Source: Flavobacteriales bacterium
GTDB taxonomy: Bacteria > Bacteroidota > Bacteroidia > Flavobacteriales_G > Salibacteraceae
NCBI GenBank assembly: GCA_003499525.1
Contig: DNTB01000062.1
Coordinates: forward strand, 1 to 21,863
DNA: 21,863 nucleotides
Direction of reading: 5' to 3'
In this document: positions 1 to 7,400 of the stretch, piece after piece
Numbering within the stretch: the stretch's first letter is position 1
How the letters are laid out: each line of letters opens with the position of its first letter
The notes under the pieces: generated by a model
The model's database searches: none
What the model saw: the letters and a program-made list of their open reading frames with translations, nothing else
What the model was told of the DNA's origin: nothing
Made by a program: the position numbers and the translations under genes

Positions 1-167
1 TAAAGGTTATTAATGAAATCAAGGCTTTGCGCAAAGAAAATGCGGATTGGTGGGATGAACTGAGTATTGAAGAACGATCAGAGGTTGAATTGGGCTTGGA
101 ACAAGCAGATCAAGGAAAAGTAAAGCCACACGAAGAAGTGATGTCCAAATACAGCAAATGGCTCTAA
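1..167 (+). CDS. Type II antitoxin, C-terminal part (5' end outside window)
   Basis: An open frame enters from the left edge (first full codon at base 3) and ends at the TAA at 165-167, giving 54 residues. The tail has an acidic stretch WWDELSIEERSEVELGL and ends in PHEEVMSKYSKWL. This is the usual C-terminus of small antitoxins encoded directly upstream of RelE/ParE toxins in Bacteroidota, where the segment wraps around and neutralises the toxin. The DNA-binding N-terminus is not in the window. The stop codon overlaps the start of the next gene by 10 nt, the tight coupling expected of a toxin-antitoxin operon. The family call rests on the motif pattern and the neighbour; antitoxin function itself is inferred. 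Confidence 0.75.
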   Translation, partial: KVINEIKALRKENADWWDELSIEERSEVELGLEQADQGKVKPHEEVMSKYSKWL

Positions 168-358
168 AAATAGTTTGGACAGAAAGAGCTGAAAAAGGTT
201 ATGCCTCCATCATTGATTATCTGGAAGATAAGTTTACTGAGAAAAAAGCAGCCGATTTTGTTCGAAAATCAAAAGCATTAATTGAATTACTTTCTGTTTA
301 TCCTGAACTTCTAACAAAATCAAACAAGAAGAAAAACATCATACTTAGATTCTACTGA
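158..358 (+). pseudogene. RelE/ParE-type toxin, shortened and probably inactive
   Basis: The 66-residue product begins MALKIVWTERAEKGYASIIDY, the classic start of the RelE/ParE fold (first beta strand, then helix 1), followed by a second helix (AADFVRKSKALIELLSVYPE). Family members are normally about 90-100 residues. Here the reading frame jumps from the KSNKKKNI region straight to ILRFY and stops. ILRFY resembles the last strand of the family (usually followed by D-x-R-Q-x-P). The central strands carrying most conserved basic and tyrosine residues therefore appear to be missing, consistent with an internal deletion of about 20-25 codons plus loss of the last residues. The stop codon lies two bases before a repeat shared with 1107-1154. 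The shortened protein is unlikely to be a working RNase or gyrase poison, but a reduced functional version cannot be ruled out. Confidence 0.7.
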
Positions 359-360
359 CC

Positions 361-435
361 CCCGCACCTCGCCATATGAATAAAGACTAAGAAGCAGGTT
401 GGCATTTGCTCACGTACGGTAGTCGCGAGGCAACC
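361..435 (+). repeat. Repeat copy A with hairpin, 3' of toxin gene
   Basis: Bases 361-408 match 1107-1154 at 43 of 48 positions without gaps. The repeat runs into an inverted repeat GGTTG (397-401) / CAACC (431-435). Inside it lies a second possible stem, CTCACG (409-414) with CGCGAG (424-429), with one mismatch. Weaker similarity to copy B continues further right: ATGATCTC at 480-487 against 1207-1214, and an ATGAG-TGTT block at 499-508 against 1236-1245. The rest of the 234-bp gap to 593 shows no gene. The stem may act as a terminator for the toxin operon or as a recombination or mobility site. Confidence 0.75.
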
Positions 436-592
436 GTATCGAGTTCAGGTTTTCTTGTTTGCTTCGCTTCAATTGAACTATGATCTCGATAACTGTGGAT
501 GAGTTGTTGCATCGCTATTAATCCATTTTGATTCAGCAAAAAAGGCATCACACCAGCTCTATTCGTTATGATTGTAGTCTTAATCTTGGGCC

Positions 593-1045
593 ATGAACAT
601 ACGTAAGAACATTTTTAAAACCGAGGACTTCAAAGAATGTCTTCAGAGAATAGAAAAACTATCCACCAAATCACAACCACAATGGGGAATAATGAATTCA
701 GCCCAAATGCTTTCGCATTGCAGTGAGGTTCTTGAAGTCACCAGCGGTAAAAAAGAATTAAAAAACATTACGTTCTACCTGTTCTGGTTCAAAAAGCAAA
801 TCAAAAAATCGGTGTACGGCGATAAACCATATCGAAGAAGTTTGCGCACCATGAAACAATATGTACCCGGTGATTCATTGCAATTCGAAAAAGAAAAAAC
901 AAGGCTATTCAATAACCTGGAGTTCATTCGAGAAAAATCTGAGGACCTGCCAGCGCATCCTCTTTTTGGCAAGAACAGCGCAGACGACAATGGCTGGGCT
1001 ATGTACAAACATCTCGATCATCACCTTACCCAGTTTGGAGTTTGA
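593..1045 (+). CDS. DUF1569 family protein (DinB-like fold)
   Basis: The 150-residue product has the full length and typical marks of DUF1569: QPQWGIMNSAQMLSHCSEVLE near residues 28-48, HPLFGK near 122-127 and a terminal MYKHLDHHLTQFGV. The family is distantly related to the DinB/YfiT four-helix bundle, where spaced histidines can bind a metal; here H42, H122, H140, H143 and H144 are candidates. Its reaction is unknown. The start at 593 gives the usual N-terminus (NIFKTEDFKECLQRIEKL). A near match to the Bacteroidota -7 box (TAATCTTG, 581-588) sits so close that the mRNA could be almost leaderless. The gene stands alone between two copies of a repeat (361-435 and 1107-1165), so it may be a mobile single-gene unit. 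Family call is firm; function unknown. Confidence 0.85.
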   Translation: MNIRKNIFKTEDFKECLQRIEKLSTKSQPQWGIMNSAQMLSHCSEVLEVTSGKKELKNITFYLFWFKKQIKKSVYGDKPYRRSLRTMKQYVPGDSLQFEKEKTRLFNNLEFIREKSEDLPAHPLFGKNSADDNGWAMYKHLDHHLTQFGV

Positions 1046-1106
1046 TATAGTTGTTGGCAATGCGTAAAAATCCGATACTCAAATAACTATTTATGTGTGC
1101 CGCCTC

Positions 1107-1165
1107 CCTGCACCTTGCCATATGAATAAAAACTAAAATGCAGGTTGGCATTTGAAATGGCAACC
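1107..1165 (+). repeat. Repeat copy B with hairpin, 3' of DUF1569 gene
   Basis: Bases 1107-1154 match 361-408 (43/48, no gaps). As in copy A, an inverted repeat closes the element: GGTTG (1143-1147) and CAACC (1161-1165), with CATT(T) and (A)AATG pairing inside after one G-G mismatch, so the hairpin is almost perfect. The loop region is 16 nt shorter than in copy A. The element begins about 60 bp after the DUF1569 stop codon. It is in the same orientation as copy A, 746 bp away. Confidence 0.75.
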
Positions 1166-1883
1166 TAATACTGTGGATTATTCTATTTCGATTGGTGTAT
1201 TCGTACATGATCTCTTAATTACTGATAATCGATGAATGAGCTGTTTTGATTTGATGCCGCTCGACAGCTCCGTCCCGAACAAGTCTAAAGGTTAGCTATC
1301 GGGATTATTAGGGACACGAGGCATAGAAGAATTTGAGCATCCTGCCGATCATCGAAGTCCATCTTTAGACGAAAAAATCTGAATCAATAGCTATGAACCC
1401 TACTTCGCATGAAGAATCTGTTGCAAACAATGAAGCATAAAAAAATTGGCTACTTCAGAAATTTGCTTTTCTTTGCTATCTAAATATTTTATATATTTTG
1501 TTTCTATTGAAAGATTCAGTTTCAGGACAGCACGTAAGGTATGAGCACACGTAAACACATTAATTTGATTGATCTATACCTCATAGTCAGCTCCAATCTG
1601 ATGGGCCCAATAATGACGTCCTTCAACTGAACTCTAAGGCCTATTTACGGAATATGAAATAAGGAATAAGAGCAGTCTTCAATGTATGAAACCTATAAAA
1701 AAGAAGTTATCGCGCTATATATATAAACGTAATATAAAGTTAGTAAATAAAATGATAGAGCACAAATTCCCAATCCGAAGGCCGAAGTATTCAGGGTGTT
1801 GGATTTAACATAATTGATGAGACAGTACCGCAGCAAAATCGCCAACTATAAATAACAATGAGTAGAACTATTCAATTTTAATT
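1166..1883. other. Long gene-free stretch, AT-rich in its right half
   Basis: About 720 bases with no convincing gene on either strand. Visible items: a split palindrome in which CCCGA (1274-1278) pairs with TCGGG (1299-1303), inside GTCCC (1272-1276) and GGGAC (1311-1315), perhaps a decayed terminator or repeat; a very AT-rich part (about 1430-1510 and 1690-1760); and a 29-codon reading frame from ATG 1541 to TGA 1630 with AAGG just upstream but no recognisable product. A promoter for the gene at 1884 should lie in the right part, but I see no clear TAnnTTTG box there. The stretch looks like decayed accessory DNA. Confidence 0.5.
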
Positions 1884-2516
1884 ATGAAAACGAAAATCAA
1901 ATTTTTAGTCCTTGTATTGATTTTAGGAATAACAATTGGTCACGCCACAGCCCAGGAAGTAAAGCAAAAAGGCACAAATGAGTTTATGGTGGAAATAGAT
2001 CCAATTCCTATTATTATGGGTGGTTTTGGAGGACATTTCGGTTGGTCTCCCAAAAAGAGTGAACATTTCACTTTTGGACTATCATTTATTGCACAAGCGA
2101 CGTACCCAAAGGCTTTCATCGATTTATACGATCAAAACAAAGAAATGGGCTGGGGGGTGAAAATCAATCAAGGCATGGGATTGTGGACCCACTACTATTT
2201 TGATCAAAGAAATCAAGGCTGGTTTGTCGGATTGCAGCTTTTTACTCAAGAGATGGAAATAACTAACGAAAATTTCCCAGGAGAAACGGATCGAACCAAC
2301 ACCATTTTAATAGCTGCTCAAGGAGGTTATTTGTGGTATCCATTTAAAAAGAAGAAGCTCTACCTCCGTCCCTGGGCAGGGTTAGGTTACCAATCTGTAG
2401 TTTCGGGAAGTTTTGATCCGGACAGCGTGGATCCAGATTTAGAAGTTGGTGATCTGGAATATTATTTAGCTCCAGTCATGCCATTCGCAACGGTCCATTT
2501 CGGCTACAGATTTTGA
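1884..2516 (+). CDS. Exported outer-membrane beta-barrel protein, unknown function
   Basis: The 210-residue protein starts with a clear Sec signal peptide (MKTKIKFLVLVLILGITIGHATAQ, cleaved around residue 24). It then alternates short hydrophobic/aromatic strands (IIMGGFGGHFGW, FTFGLSFIAQA, GLWTHYYF, GWFVGLQLFTQ, LYLRPWAGLGYQ) and ends in ATVHFGYRF. The final phenylalanine is the usual BAM recognition signal of outer-membrane barrels. The number of strands suggests a small barrel of roughly 8-10 strands. Nothing identifies a substrate or partner. It stands alone, with long gaps on both sides. I recognise the architecture but no specific family. Confidence 0.75.
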   Translation: MKTKIKFLVLVLILGITIGHATAQEVKQKGTNEFMVEIDPIPIIMGGFGGHFGWSPKKSEHFTFGLSFIAQATYPKAFIDLYDQNKEMGWGVKINQGMGLWTHYYFDQRNQGWFVGLQLFTQEMEITNENFPGETDRTNTILIAAQGGYLWYPFKKKKLYLRPWAGLGYQSVVSGSFDPDSVDPDLEVGDLEYYLAPVMPFATVHFGYRF

Positions 2517-2718
2517 CCAGCTCATCGCAGAACAAAAAAACTTGAGGACTCCCTCCCCACGGCTTGATCATCTCCCCTCACTTTACTGTTGCATAGTCTT
2601 GGGTTAAAGAATCCATATCTAATGTGGCTATTCTGCACATACCCAATCAACTCTCTGTGATGAAAGTGCCAGAAATTAAGATCGTAACCTTAGACCTTTG
2701 TGCTAAATTTTTTCAAGC

Positions 2719-3081
2719 ATGAAAATAGCTGTAGCCAGCCAAAACAAAAAAACACTCACCGGTCATGCGGGCAAATGCACCTGTTTTTATTTATTTACTC
2801 TGGATAGTAAAAACAGCATTTTATCTAAGGAACTTCTGGAATTACCCCCCGAAAAAATGCTTCACAACCATTTCCACGGTCCAAATCCTGAGGAACATCA
2901 CCCCCTTTTCGAAATGAACTTCGTCATAACGGAAAACATGGGAATGGGATTTCAAAACAGGATGGCCGCAAAGGGAATAAAAGCGGTGGCCACCGCTGAA
3001 AAAGACATCGATACCGCTGTTGAACTTCTTCTCAAAAACGAACTTCCACTAGAGGAACCCCACCGACATCATCATCACTAA
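2719..3081 (+). CDS. NifX/NifB-like (dinitrogenase iron-molybdenum cofactor family) protein, His-rich
   Basis: The 120-residue protein begins MKIAVASQNKKTLTGHAGKC, the opening of the NifX/NifB/NafY fold that holds iron-sulfur or iron-molybdenum clusters. The second half, ITENMGMGFQNRMAAKGIKAVATAEKDIDTAVELLLKNEL, matches the family's conserved G-rich turn and final helix. The usual glycine-glycine signature is replaced by NMGMG. Histidines are concentrated in HNHFHGPNPEEHH (about 49-61) and the terminal HRHHHH, with cysteines at 20 and 22. These suggest metal binding. No nitrogenase gene is nearby, so this is one of the many stand-alone relatives of unknown role, perhaps handling an Fe-S cluster or metal. 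A -7-like box GACCTTTG ends at 2700, 18 nt before the ATG. Confidence 0.85.
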   Translation: MKIAVASQNKKTLTGHAGKCTCFYLFTLDSKNSILSKELLELPPEKMLHNHFHGPNPEEHHPLFEMNFVITENMGMGFQNRMAAKGIKAVATAEKDIDTAVELLLKNELPLEEPHRHHHH

Positions 3082-3118
3082 GAGTCGTATGTTGTGCCGG
3101 AAGGCGCTTTAAATATAA

Positions 3119-3856
3119 CTAGTTAGAATCTCCTGTTTTCTTTGCCCCTATCGGGAGATTCATTTTCAAGAACCATCCCCTGTTCTGATATCCTGTTGCA
3201 TTTTGATACACTTCGGTCAATCCAAAGTAGTATTTCACCCCAAAAGAAGGGCCTACTCCCTCGCTTAGACGGAAACCGCCACCTACCAAAAACCCTGCAT
3301 CTATCCTGTTCAACATATCGCGGTTGTTTTCCTGAATGAGAAAATCCACATCACCGGTCGAATAAGTGTGGCGAATGTTCCCGTCGTAAACATAGGCCAG
3401 TTGCGGGCCTGCCTCAATGTACCCTATTCTAAAAATTCTTCGCTTAATTAACGCTGGAATGATGAAGGACTCCGTGCGCTGACTAAAGGTGCCCCCATCG
3501 GCAATTATTTCCGATTCCAAAGCCAGTAAGTCATTGTAGGTTAATTCATTAGACCCCATTGTGGCTTTTACCAATACCCCGGTGTAAACGTACCATTGAT
3601 TCTTCAGACGGATGTCAAAGTAAAAACCCAGATTAAACTGAGGTAATGCCGCTGGAGACTCCAGCCCTTCGATGGAGGAGAAGTTTACTCCACCTTCCAG
3701 ACCAAACTCCAAACCAGGTGAATTCAACTTATCTCCGAATATCAGGGTAATGAGTACCTGTCCGGAACCCGCAAGAGGAATGAAACTAAGAGTTCCGAAT
3801 AAGGCCAGAGCCTGAATACCGGTTCTCAAAGCTCTTTTCCATGAAAATTTTTGCAT
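3119..3856 (-). CDS. PorT-like outer-membrane beta-barrel protein
   Basis: The 245-residue protein has an exported N-terminus (RALRTGIQALALFGTLSFIPLAGSGQ, cleavage near residue 33). It then shows the layout of the PorT/OMP_b-brl_2 family: FGLEGGVNFSSIEG, FNLGFYFDIRLKNQWYVYTGVLVK, FIIPALIKRRI, IGYIEAGPQLAYVYDG, DAGFLVGGGFRL, FGVKYYFGLTEVY and a final strand LKMNLPIGAK. These alternate strands and turns as in an eight-stranded barrel. PorT itself belongs to the type IX secretion apparatus, but most members of the wider family have unknown roles and this one carries no specific marker. It diverges from the gene at 3915, with a 58-bp shared promoter region. Confidence 0.8.
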   Translation of the reverse strand: MQKFSWKRALRTGIQALALFGTLSFIPLAGSGQVLITLIFGDKLNSPGLEFGLEGGVNFSSIEGLESPAALPQFNLGFYFDIRLKNQWYVYTGVLVKATMGSNELTYNDLLALESEIIADGGTFSQRTESFIIPALIKRRIFRIGYIEAGPQLAYVYDGNIRHTYSTGDVDFLIQENNRDMLNRIDAGFLVGGGFRLSEGVGPSFGVKYYFGLTEVYQNATGYQNRGWFLKMNLPIGAKKTGDSN

Positions 3857-3914
3857 TCTTTGAGAGAAATTATCTTGATTCCGTAGAAATTTGAAGAGCT
3901 AAAATTAGCATATA

Positions 3915-4451
3915 ATGAACCTCGAGCAAATGAAAGAGCTGATGGATCGTCCATCACGAGAGCATAGCGACTTGATAGCTGCTGCAGCTATTAGCAATAG
4001 ACAGACGATGCTCGATCTTCTTACTCTGGCTGAAAATGATGAGAAACCATATAACTGGCGCTCAACCTGGGCATTAAAAATTATTGCAGCACAAAATCCT
4101 GAAGTACTCTATCCGTATCAAGAGAAACTATGCGCCATGGTACGAATCGATTCGGATGAAAAGAAAGTAGGGAATATTCTCAAAACCCTTTCGTTTCTCC
4201 CCTTTCATGAAAATTGCGCTACCATTACCATCGATCCATGTCTGGATCTTATTCTTAAACCCGGAATTACAGCGTACATAAAAGCATATGCCATGCAGTA
4301 TTTGCTCATCATCGCGAAAGCCATTCCTGAATTAGCTCCAGAATTTGAGCGGGTTGTGGACGAAAGGCTGCCCTCTTTCGAGAAGAATTACCTGATCAAC
4401 CAGGCACGAAATTTTCAAAAAACAATGCGGATACTGATAGATTCCGATTAA
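3915..4451 (+). CDS. Small HEAT/ARM-like helical repeat protein
   Basis: The 178-residue soluble protein is almost entirely amphipathic helices with the spacing of alpha-alpha repeats: NWRSTWALKIIAAQNPEVLYPY, KKVGNILKTLSFLPF, AYIKAYAMQYLLIIAKAIPEL and FEKNYLINQARNFQKTMRIL. No signal peptide or catalytic motif is visible. Such proteins usually act as binding scaffolds; no partner is indicated. In the databases, similar short Bacteroidota proteins are sometimes labelled adenylosuccinate lyase by error transfer; there is no lyase signature here. The stop codon overlaps the stop codon of the opposite-strand AsmA-like gene, so the two genes meet tail to tail with no space for a separate terminator. 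Confidence 0.7.
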   Translation: MNLEQMKELMDRPSREHSDLIAAAAISNRQTMLDLLTLAENDEKPYNWRSTWALKIIAAQNPEVLYPYQEKLCAMVRIDSDEKKVGNILKTLSFLPFHENCATITIDPCLDLILKPGITAYIKAYAMQYLLIIAKAIPELAPEFERVVDERLPSFEKNYLINQARNFQKTMRILIDSD

Positions 4452-7400
4452 TCTATGCTCTTGCCTTTCTTTTCCTTTCTGCGGCGCTTTTTGTACTCTT
4501 TGCTGGCCTTCTTTTCAGCTTTGCGAATAGTGCGCTCATCCAGTACGGTAACACTGTTTTCACTATCCTCCGCTTTTTTGATATCACGTTTATAGTTCTC
4601 CAGGCCGATATTAGTCGATGCACCGCTTAATGCAATCTTCACCATATAGTTTAGAAAAGACCTGTTTTTGTTACGTTCGAAGTAAATGGGCTTACGCCGC
4701 TTGAATCTTCGATACTTATTTTTCGACTTAACAATAGTATTGCCCACCGCATTGCGCAATGCAGCTCCCAGTCCTTTAGAGCGCATCGTCTCCTCATCGA
4801 GAATTTTTATGCGTAAATCATTATAATACAAACCCATACGGCCAATGGCCAAATTATCATTGCCAAAGGCATACATATTCATGCTCTGCAGCTCACCCGA
4901 TTGAAGCTGGATAAAGCCCACCGGCTCTATGTACTTGTTCAACTCAACCGCATCAAAACGGCCTACTGTGGCCGTCATGTAGAATTCATCATCCGGGCTG
5001 GCAAGGTTAAAGTCAACCTGAATATTGGTATGTCCCTCGTTCATCAGACTGCCCTGTCCTGATACTATCATGTTAGAATCTGTTGCAATTCTTACAGAAT
5101 CATTGGTGACATTACTCGCATAAATCTGAACATGATTTATGTTCACATATCCTGGCCTTATTCCATTTTCAGCAAACTCTTCGTAGCGTACTTTCATATT
5201 CCGGGCACGAGCTTCCCTTATATCGAGAGTAACAGGCAATTTTTTTATGAGCGATCCGTATAGAGGTTTAATTTTCGGGTTGACTTCCGGCACGCGCTTA
5301 TCTTTTAAAACACTGATATCCAATCCATTAACCTCGAAACTTCTGCTGAAAACCGATTTTTCTTCAAGTAATTTTGCATAGTTCAAATGAGCTGTCAAAC
5401 CCTGAAGGTTGATGTTGAAGACATCAGACTGTCTGCCTTTCCATTTTGCAAATTCATATCGAAACACGGTAGGTACATATCGAACATTTCTAACTGAAAG
5501 CAACCGCGCTGACGTGGATACATTTGCTTCCCCTATGTTCATCTCCATAAGACCTGAATCCAAAGTGGTATAGATGTCCCCAGCACTCAGATTGATATTA
5601 GCAGTATAGAAAATATTGGCCGTATCCCATTTTTCGCCAGGTTTCCAAAGAAACTCTTCGGCATCCAAGGTCAATGACCCAATTTCCAGCGGAGCTATCC
5701 GGTCTGGTGTGTGAATTTTAAAATCAATAGCAGACTCCCTTACTTTAACCTTATTTATCCGAATAGCATTTAGTGAATCTGAGATCTTCCATTTCCTACT
5801 GATGCGGAAATCATCAATGGATGTTTTTCCACCGTCTTTCCGGTCTAATTCTACTTCGAGCAAAGCCCCCGAAATAAGAGTTTCCCGTATGTTCAATTCT
5901 CTATCTCTGATGAATTCATTCATTTGGGGTTCGACCACTTCTAAGCGTTTCGCAAATACACTAAAGCCGGGCTTCTGAAATGCTCCGTAGCGATATACCG
6001 GCGCTTCTGAATAATAAATTCCATGTGCTGTTAATAGGTTTGGATCAAAGTGATACTCTATACTATCTATCTCCTGACATCCATTGGTGGCACTGGTTTC
6101 CAGAATAATGTCGGATGCATTAAAACTAAGGTCATTAAACCATAGTATGCGGTCTAAACTCCATGAAGATGAAGGAGAAATAGTGAAACCCGAAGCGTTC
6201 AGATTTATATCCTTGGAACCAATATGCGCAAATGAAGTATCGTTAGATGTATACACATCGAACTGACCATCTTCAATAAAAAGGTCTGAAAAAGACAGAG
6301 TATCAAAAGGCATCATTGACATATCCCCGGAAATTCTTTCTGGAATCCTAAATCCCGATGGCGAAGAAGTTGTGCGCCGAATCGCAAAGCTTGGCCGTGA
6401 AACCCAAACCTTTCCCAAATCCTGTCGTAGGCCTAATCTTCCGGAATCGATGAGTATTCCTTCCATTCTGAGCTCAGGTACCAACATCTTGAGAGTATTG
6501 GACATTGGCAGATCGTAAGTTGGGTTCGGAATTAGAGATAAATTATTGACAATCAGATTATTACTGTCTTGTGACAGAAGAAAGCTCTCTGTAGTTAAAA
6601 GCTGTTTTCTGTTTTCCAAAGGAAGGAACAGGTCCTTAAACCCTATAGTCAAATTGCTGGTATACAAATGAATTCGCGAAGAGTCCTCAGGCCTGGGGGA
6701 TATCCTAATGCCCCTGCCAAATGCATCGAGTTCAGAAAGTTTCAAAGTTGTATTTCCATCCTTTTGCAGGTAGAAATCCATATCGGAAACGGATAAGCGA
6801 TCCACCAGAATATCCTTTTTCAGCTTGGAGTTCATTCCTTTATCCTCCGTTTCCTCCTTACCCCTCATCCTGACTTTCAATATCCCACCACGTAACATTA
6901 CATCCTTCAGGCTGACATTGCCTTTTGTTATTAATCCTCTGAGGTCCTGACAACTGAGAAAGGCCTCCTCGGCACGTATGTCAGTCGCTATTTGTCCGGG
7001 TTTAAGAGAATCCAAGGTAGATTCGATAACAAAGTTCTTCGCTCCATATTCTCCGGTAATTGTGTTGATCGTTATTCCTCTTGAACTGATCAAATGGTTC
7101 AATGCGCCAAGACCAAGTCGGGTGCTTCCCATTTGAAAGAATATACGCTGGTCCAGAAGCTCCTCAATACTAATCGTCTGACCCTCTGCAAGATCTACAT
7201 CCAAAACATAGCCTTCAAAATAGCTGATTCTCCCATTGGCGTCCTTTCGCGTGCTGTTCCTGATTTCAATGGAACCATCGGTGTAAATCAATGAATCAAT
7301 TCGTACTCCTTTCAATGAAATATTTGCCGCACCGGAAGCATTCGGTGTGGATGATCGCCTATTCCTTGCCCTTCCGGTCTCCCAAACAATATCAGGTTTG

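Noticed and set aside
409..435. CACGTACGGT-like string near repeat copy A, reminiscent of the end of group II introns
   Set aside because: No domain V stem with its tetraloop and catalytic triad is visible, and no reverse transcriptase reading frame lies nearby.
361..1165. Canonical integron attC sites
   Set aside because: The repeats lack GTTRRRY/RYYYAAC cores (GTTGGCA is the nearest) and no integrase is in the window; only the cassette-like layout is kept as a hypothesis.
1026..1208. 60-codon minus-strand frame across repeat copy B
   Set aside because: It overlaps the DUF1569 gene end and the repeat, with no protein family features; a by-product of the repeat sequence.
1541..1630. 29-codon reading frame in the gene desert
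   Set aside because: Very short, no recognisable motif and no neighbours to support it; a weak AAGG upstream is not enough.
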